DNA from: a bacterium
GTDB lineage: Bacteria > Latescibacterota > UBA2968 > UBA8231
Assembly (NCBI GenBank): GCA_027593305.1
Contig: JAQCJA010000117.1
Location: 1 to 10,918, forward strand
Direction: 5' to 3'
DNA: 10,918 bases
Part shown: piece after piece, positions 6,926 through 10,918 of the stretch
How the letters are laid out: each line of letters opens with the position of its first letter
Numbering within the stretch: position 1 is the first letter of the stretch
Notes under the pieces: model-generated
Seen by the model: only the letters and a program-made list of their open reading frames with translations
Told to the model about the DNA's origin: nothing
Databases searched by the model: none
Translations under genes and position numbers: made by a program

Positions 6926-7939
6926 TCAGCAGGAGGTGAGCAGCTGCAGGCAGCGACGGACCTCCAGAGTGTCAACATCGGCACTGAGGGGAACGGCCAA
7001 CTCACGGGCGAGGCGTCTGCTGTCGACGTCACCGCTCTGCAGAAGGCGCTGAGCCAGCAGCAGTTGGAAGATCACGAGGTGCCCATCGAGCGCCGCGGAA
7101 TCCAGACAACACAGACCAACAACATCTGCGTCCAGCAGGCTCATGCCACTGCCGTCGACGCTCGTAGTATACTGCACAGCGCGGCGCTCGGTCCAGTCCC
7201 AACCGAGCTTGGAAAGCTCCAGAAATGTGACTCGACGATGGGCGTCGCCAACGACGATATTCGCCGGCTGATAATCGGTAGCGCCGAGGCTGGGTTGGCG
7301 CGCTCCCAGTCTCTGCCACAAAGTTTCGATGGCGTCCACCAGGCCATTTGGGGGGGTATCGCCACAGTGCCTGTGCCACAGACGATGCAGCCCATCGATC
7401 GCCCCGGCGGCGACGGGCGCCCAGGCAGCGGCAAGATCGTCGATGGAGGCTCCGGGGATGACGCGCCTGTCACCGGCAAACTCCGCGTCTGCCAGACGGG
7501 CCTCGATGCGGGCCAGTTCACGCAAGGCTCGACCTGCCAAATACCTGCGGATTGCTGTATCAAACCTCCCGGCGAGTACGTCGGCAAAGGTCTGGCAGCC
7601 GACAAATTCCAGCAGGATCATCTGCGCACCCGGGGCGATGCCAAAAACGACCGGTACAGCTCCACCATGGGCTCGCAGGTAGCGCAGGACATCGTATTCG
7701 ACCTGCAGCAGATCGTAAGGGGTGCCGCGTGTGACGAGGCCGTAGAACTGGTGCTTGGCGACGATGCGCCCACCGCCGACGAGATCAACGAACCAGACAT
7801 CATCAGCCCATTCGCTGCTGGTATGTACGTGTGGCGCGCCGGGGACCAGATCGGCTACCGTTGTCAGCAAGCGGGCTCGTACCTGCTGGTCCCACTGCGC
7901 ATCCGTGAGTCCTGCAGGTGCTGGCGCGGGCGCCGTCAC
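6926..7939 (-). CDS. Aminoglycoside-phosphotransferase/kinase-fold protein, atypical
   Basis: Predicted small-molecule kinase of the APH superfamily; substrate unknown. It has 337 residues. The N-lobe has RIVAKHQ with the ATP-site Lys K62 and a candidate partner E81 in VEYDVLRYL; the hinge is MILLEFVG (107-114). The catalytic loop reads ATDYQPANIVVG (220-231): D222 and N227 keep the D-x4-N spacing, but the preceding residues are Ala-Thr where His-Gly is usual. The metal-binding Asp of the DFG/DFE position appears as Glu (FLEL, E241), followed by GWDW and RRAVQYTT. So core residues are present but altered, and it may phosphorylate an unusual substrate or act as a binding protein. The GTG start at 7939 overlaps the upstream TGA as GTGA, implying coupled translation with the lectin-like gene. 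A 7-C run near 7347 lies in frame. The reductase follows after about 111 bp. Confidence 0.75.
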   Translation of the reverse strand: MTAPAPAPAGLTDAQWDQQVRARLLTTVADLVPGAPHVHTSSEWADDVWFVDLVGGGRIVAKHQFYGLVTRGTPYDLLQVEYDVLRYLRAHGGAVPVVFGIAPGAQMILLEFVGCQTFADVLAGRFDTAIRRYLAGRALRELARIEARLADAEFAGDRRVIPGASIDDLAAAWAPVAAGAIDGLHRLWHRHCGDTPPNGLVDAIETLWQRLGARQPSLGATDYQPANIVVGDAHRRVTFLELSKLGWDWTERRAVQYTTSVDGSGMSLLDADVVGLCCLDSAALDGHLVIFQLLLAQRLLQSGDVDSRRLARELAVPLSADVDTLEVRRCLQLLTSC

Positions 7940-8307
7940 TCGTCGAAGAGGATGATCTGTGCCACGACCTTGCCCGCCTGATTGTTGTGATCCGGGTGGT
8001 CGTTCATCGCCAGAAAGAGGGTGCCTGCCGTCGCAGCAAGCAGATCATAACGACTGCCGATCGCGAAGGCGGGACCCTTGTCGATGCGCGCGATCAACGC
8101 CCCGACATTGGTGCCAGGCAGCAGATAGCCGTCACCGGCTGCATGTCGGTAGATGCCATCGGCACCACACCAGGCGATCTGGTCGCGCATATCCGGCGAC
8201 CACGTCTCTTCGACGTCGAAGACGACACGCTGACCTTCCTTGATGACGATCAGGGTGTCCTGCCAGGTCGTACTGGGGCGCACGGTGCGCAGAATTGTCA
8301 GTGCCAT
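7936..8307 (-). CDS. LecA (PA-IL)-like jelly-roll domain protein
   Basis: Small soluble protein of 123 residues with the pattern of the LecA/PA-IL galactose-binding fold. WQDTLIVIKEGQRVVFDVEETW (15-36) matches the first strands, CGADG (47-51) follows, then VGALIARI (68-75), FAIGS (81-85) and AGTLFLAMNDHPDHNNQAGKV (94-114). In LecA from Pseudomonas the calcium and sugar ligands come from a D...NN loop; here D103 and N108-N109 sit in the matching loop, two residues shorter. Calcium and sugar binding are therefore plausible but unproven. No signal peptide or membrane segment is seen. The start at ATG 8307 is chosen because it gives a LecA-like N-terminus; an in-frame TTG at 8343, 10 bp after the modC stop, would add 12 residues and fits the tight operon spacing. 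It overlaps the kinase-like gene by 4 bp. Confidence 0.75.
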   Translation of the reverse strand: MALTILRTVRPSTTWQDTLIVIKEGQRVVFDVEETWSPDMRDQIAWCGADGIYRHAAGDGYLLPGTNVGALIARIDKGPAFAIGSRYDLLAATAGTLFLAMNDHPDHNNQAGKVVAQIILFDE

Positions 8308-8353
8308 TTGTCGTACGGTAAGGATTCGCCGACTGATCGGCAATGGTCCGGTC

Positions 8354-9424
8354 TCAGTCGATTTCCGGTCCCAGTCGCAGGGAATGTGTCTTCATCAGAC
8401 ACCAGGTCTGCCCACCGGGTGCCAGCCGCAGTTCGTCGACCGCTTCGGGCGTGATCTTGGCGACGAGCTTGTGGCCGACATCGACGGTGACCAGCCGCGT
8501 GGCACCCACGGCCGATATCGATGTGATCGTGCCGCGCAACGCGTTGCGAACGCTCAGGCCGACAGGGCGCTGCTGCGCCAGGATGATGTCGTCGGCACGA
8601 ACGCCGATGAACAGTCGCGTACCCGCAGGTCGGTCACAGGGCGGGATGCGCAACAATTGCTCGCCACAGCGGGCAGCACCCTCACTGCCATGGATCAGCT
8701 CCACGGGCAAGACGTTCTCGAAACCGTACGCGTCGAGCAGGGGCAGGACCTCGGGGTTGCTGGCGACGTCGAAAAAATCTCCGTGCGCCAGGACCTCGCC
8801 CCGGCGCAGAACCAGGACCTGCCGGGTCAATTCCAGGATCTCGGCCACGGAATGACTCACGTAGAGGATGGGTATGTCCAGATCTGCGCGCACATGGCGC
8901 AGATACGGAATGATGCGACTCTTCAATCCCTGATCCAGGGAGGCGAGGGGTTCGTCCATCAGTAACATGCGTGGTGACGACAGCAAGGCTCGCCCGAGAG
9001 CGACACGCTGGCGTTCGCCGCCGGACAGGTGCTGCGGCATGCGCCGCAGCAGCGGGCCGATCTCGAGCAGGTCGACGATCTGCCCTGGTTCGAAGCGTCG
9101 CTCCGCCCTGGCGAGGCGCTCATAACCGAAGCGCAGATTGGCATCGACCGACAAGTGAGGAAACAGTAGATCATCCTGGAATACGAAGCCGAGACGCCGC
9201 GCTTCCGGCGGCTGGTTGGTGCCCTCGGTCGAGCAGTAGAGGACCCGACCGTCCAGCTCCACACGCCCTGCATCCGGCTGCGTGAGACCGGCCACGAGAT
9301 GCAGCAGCGTCGTCTTGCCTGCGCCCGAAGTGCCGAAGATCGCCGTCACCGACTCGTGGCAGACCACGTCGACGTCGAGGCAGAAATCCGACAGTTGCCG
9401 CTGCAGGCGCAGGGACAGCGTCAC
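8354..9424 (-). CDS. modC: Molybdate ABC transporter, ATP-binding protein
   Basis: ATPase that powers molybdate import through ModB, on the inner face of the membrane. It has 356 residues, like known ModC (about 350). The nucleotide-binding domain shows Walker A GTSGAGKTT (31-39), the Q-loop at Q83 in VFQDD, the signature LSGGERQRVALGRAL (133-147), Walker B MLLMDEPLASLD (153-164) and the switch His H191 in YVSHS. A C-terminal Mop/TOBE domain (about 285-356) carries RNALRGTI and KITPEAVDEL, as expected for oxyanion binding or regulation in ModC. The start is GTG at 9424, overlapping the modB stop as GTGA; the frame is open further upstream (to 9667), but that part lies inside modB and lacks family character. 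The lectin-like gene follows within 10-46 bp. Confidence 0.96.
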   Translation of the reverse strand: MTLSLRLQRQLSDFCLDVDVVCHESVTAIFGTSGAGKTTLLHLVAGLTQPDAGRVELDGRVLYCSTEGTNQPPEARRLGFVFQDDLLFPHLSVDANLRFGYERLARAERRFEPGQIVDLLEIGPLLRRMPQHLSGGERQRVALGRALLSSPRMLLMDEPLASLDQGLKSRIIPYLRHVRADLDIPILYVSHSVAEILELTRQVLVLRRGEVLAHGDFFDVASNPEVLPLLDAYGFENVLPVELIHGSEGAARCGEQLLRIPPCDRPAGTRLFIGVRADDIILAQQRPVGLSVRNALRGTITSISAVGATRLVTVDVGHKLVAKITPEAVDELRLAPGGQTWCLMKTHSLRLGPEID

Positions 9425-10107
9425 GATGCGTTGCCGAACCGGCGGGACCGCCGTGCGGCCCATTCGCTGCCAAGCAGCGCTGCCAGTGACACGCCAATGG
9501 AGATCCACACCAGGCGCGCGGCGGCGACCTCCCCCCCGGGTTGGTTGAGATAGGTATAGATCGCCGCTGGAATGGTTCGTGTCTGGCCGGCGATGTTGGC
9601 AACAAAGGTGATGGTCGCCCCGAACTCGCCCAGACTTCGGGCAAAGGCCAGCAGGGCGCCCACCCACAGGCCGGGGGCTGCCAGACGCAGCGTCACCGTG
9701 AAAAAGACCCGCCAGGGCCCGGCACCGAGGGTCCGGGCAACGCCTTCCAGGCGCGGATCGACGTCTTCGATGGCGAGCCGTACCGCGCGCAGCGACAGTG
9801 GGAATGCGACCACCGCCGACGCCAGGACGGCGCCCTTCCAGTCGAAGGCCAGATTGACACCGAGCACTTCGAGCAGTGGCCCGAACCAGCCCCGTCGGCC
9901 AAACATGAGCAGCAGCACGTAGCCCGTGACCACAGGTGGCAGCACCAGAGGCAGGTGGCAGAGACCGTCGACGAGCAGCTTGCCGCGGAAATCACACCTG
10001 GCCAGCAACCAGCCCATGCCGATCGCCGGCGGCAGACTCAGCAGGACGCTGGCGAGGGCGACACGCAAGGACAGGGCCAGGACCTCCCATTCTGCAGGGG
10101 TGAGCAT
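9421..10107 (-). CDS. modB: Molybdate ABC transporter, permease
   Basis: Inner-membrane channel subunit that takes molybdate from ModA and couples to ModC. It has 228 residues, normal for ModB, with about five hydrophobic spans (near 10-35, 48-70, 90-112, 145-170, 196-214). LVLPPVVTGYVLLL (54-67), the coupling-helix EAA-type segment around LEGVARTLGAGPWRVFF (120-136) and SLGEFGATITFVANIAGQTRTIP (158-180) are strong ModB signatures. The ATG at 10107 begins 6 bp after the modA stop, with GGAG 9 nt upstream inside the modA end, so translation is probably coupled. It overlaps modC by 4 bp. A 7-G run near residue 191 is in frame with the conserved sequence on both sides. Confidence 0.96.
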   Translation of the reverse strand: MLTPAEWEVLALSLRVALASVLLSLPPAIGMGWLLARCDFRGKLLVDGLCHLPLVLPPVVTGYVLLLMFGRRGWFGPLLEVLGVNLAFDWKGAVLASAVVAFPLSLRAVRLAIEDVDPRLEGVARTLGAGPWRVFFTVTLRLAAPGLWVGALLAFARSLGEFGATITFVANIAGQTRTIPAAIYTYLNQPGGEVAAARLVWISIGVSLAALLGSEWAARRSRRFGNAS

Positions 10108-10113
10108 GCGGCG

Positions 10114-10918
10114 CTACTCCGGCGCCGTCAGGGTGATGAATCCGTGACGGCGGAATACGGCGCGCGCTGCCGGCGAACGGAGAGTGTCGAGGCGCCGACG
10201 TGAGGCGTCGGATGTCCGTCCGGCAACAAGGGCCGCCGGGTAACGGATCGGTGCATGCAGGCTGTCCGCAAAGGTGGCGACGAGCTCGATGCCGGGGCTC
10301 GACATCACGTCCGTCGCGTAGACAATCCCGGCAGCGCATTCGCCGCGCGCGACCCAGGCCACAGCCCCCCGGACATCGCTGGCCGGAGCCAACCGATCGA
10401 CCAGCAGGGACCACCAACCCAGGGCCTGCAGGGTCTGTCGGGCATACACACCAGCCGGCACGTGATCAGGATCACCCACGGCCAGCCTGCCCGGGAAGGC
10501 ACGGCCGATGTCGGTGTCGGCATCGACTGCCAGTGAGAAACCCTCCCCACGGGGAGCAATGATCACGAGGCGGTTTCCGACCAGGTCAAAGCGGGTCGTG
10601 CCGTCCACGTATCCGCGGGCCTGCAGATAGTCCATCCACGCCGAGCTTGCCGACAGATACAGGTCCGCCGGCGCCCCGGCCTCGATCTGCCGGGCCAGTG
10701 CCGATGACCCGGAAAAGGACAGACGGATGTCCGGGTGACGATCGGGCGGCCAGAATTCATGAAGCGCCCCCGAGAGACTGGCAGCGGCAAAGACGGTCAC
10801 TGTCTCCGACCCCGCCGGTACGGCCAGCAGAGCGCAGATCGTGATCCACCAGACAGGGTGACAGACAGGGTGACAGACAGGGTGACAGACAGGGTGACAG
10901 ACAGGGTGACAGACAGGG
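10114..10918 (-). CDS. modA: Molybdate-binding periplasmic protein (5' end not resolved)
   Basis: Periplasmic receptor that binds molybdate or tungstate and delivers it to ModB. The mature part shows VTVFAAASLSGAL, SFSGSSALARQIEAGAPADLYLSAS with WMDYL, GDPDHVPAGVYARQTLQALG and GIVYATD, all typical of ModA; it ends in TAG. From about 10847 down to 10800 the frame encodes a hydrophobic stretch, WWITICALLAVPAGS, that looks like a signal-peptide core followed by a cleavage site near GSE. No ATG, GTG or TTG lies in frame between this core and the right edge; upstream the same frame reads the 12-bp tandem repeat as Cys-His-Pro-Val units without a stop. So the start is beyond the window, or the usual positively charged N-region has been replaced or misassembled. 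A GTG at 10800 is in frame but would remove the signal peptide. Confidence 0.9.
   Translation of the reverse strand, partial: PVCHPVCHPVCHPVCHPVCHPVWWITICALLAVPAGSETVTVFAAASLSGALHEFWPPDRHPDIRLSFSGSSALARQIEAGAPADLYLSASSAWMDYLQARGYVDGTTRFDLVGNRLVIIAPRGEGFSLAVDADTDIGRAFPGRLAVGDPDHVPAGVYARQTLQALGWWSLLVDRLAPASDVRGAVAWVARGECAAGIVYATDVMSSPGIELVATFADSLHAPIRYPAALVAGRTSDASRRRLDTLRSPAARAVFRRHGFITLTAPE
10851..10918. repeat. 12-bp perfect tandem repeat, 5 full copies plus 8 bp
   Basis: The unit AGACAGGGTGAC is repeated without mismatch from 10851 and is cut by the right edge, so the copy number is a minimum. Its length is a multiple of three; on the minus strand all three frames are stop-free, and in the modA frame it encodes (Cys-His-Pro-Val)n directly before the signal-peptide core. 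It could be a variable-number repeat or an assembly artefact at a contig end. Confidence 0.97.

Noticed and set aside
7346..7352. Seven-base homopolymer runs (here in the kinase-like gene and near 9531 in modB) as frameshift sites
   Set aside because: Both frames are continuous with conserved sequence on each side, so there is no sign of a shift.
6875..7981. A 368-codon plus-strand open frame
   Set aside because: Antisense to the kinase-like gene, whose motifs, start overlap and codon frame are convincing.
10851..10918. CRISPR array
   Set aside because: Units are 12 bp and directly adjacent with no spacers, so this is a simple tandem repeat.

Overview
This 10.9 kb window is high-GC (about 60% or more by eye), densely packed bacterial chromosome, and almost every gene lies on the minus strand. 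The best guess is a gammaproteobacterium, possibly from an uncultured lineage. The grounds are a two-box ArgR-type operator in front of argC, a typical modABC operon and a LecA (PA-IL)-like protein. No rRNA, tRNA, CRISPR array or insertion sequence was seen. No stretch over 300 bases lacks a gene; the largest gap is 2020-2173 (154 bp).

Left part (1-2019, minus): a nucleotide-sugar block for surface polysaccharide. A UDP-glucose 6-dehydrogenase gene (ugd) precedes dTDP-glucose 4,6-dehydratase (rmlB) by 14 bp, and rmlB runs off the left edge. The ugd frame is complete and conserved except for one in-frame TAG at 1549-1551. Three other genes here (argC, the GT2 gene and modA) end in TAG, so TAG is read as stop in this genome.

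Middle part (2174-5001): argC (type 2 N-acetyl-gamma-glutamyl-phosphate reductase) and a TatD-family hydrolase form a minus-strand pair. A RluA-family pseudouridine synthase paralogue lies divergently on the plus strand. The roughly 50 bp between them is AT-rich and holds two ARG-box-like 18-mers exactly 3 bp apart, an arrangement typical of ArgR-repressed arginine genes. The pseudouridine synthase paralogue has Gly where the family's catalytic Asp normally sits.

Right part (4956-10918, minus): a tightly packed, probably operonic series read right to left. It holds modA, modB and modC (high-affinity molybdate ABC importer), a small LecA-like jelly-roll protein, an atypical APH/kinase-fold protein, a stand-alone FAD/NAD(P) reductase of the ferredoxin reductase fold, and a membrane-anchored GT2 glycosyltransferase. 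Three junctions are 4-base stop/start overlaps (GTGA, GTGA, TTGA), suggesting translational coupling. Why molybdate uptake is joined to a lectin-like protein, a kinase, a flavin reductase and a glycosyltransferase is unknown; this is the most plausible site of undescribed biology in the window.

The right edge is a perfect 12-bp tandem repeat (5 full copies plus 8 bp) that runs in frame into the modA signal-peptide region as Cys-His-Pro-Val units. The true modA start is therefore not visible, and the array may mark an assembly end.
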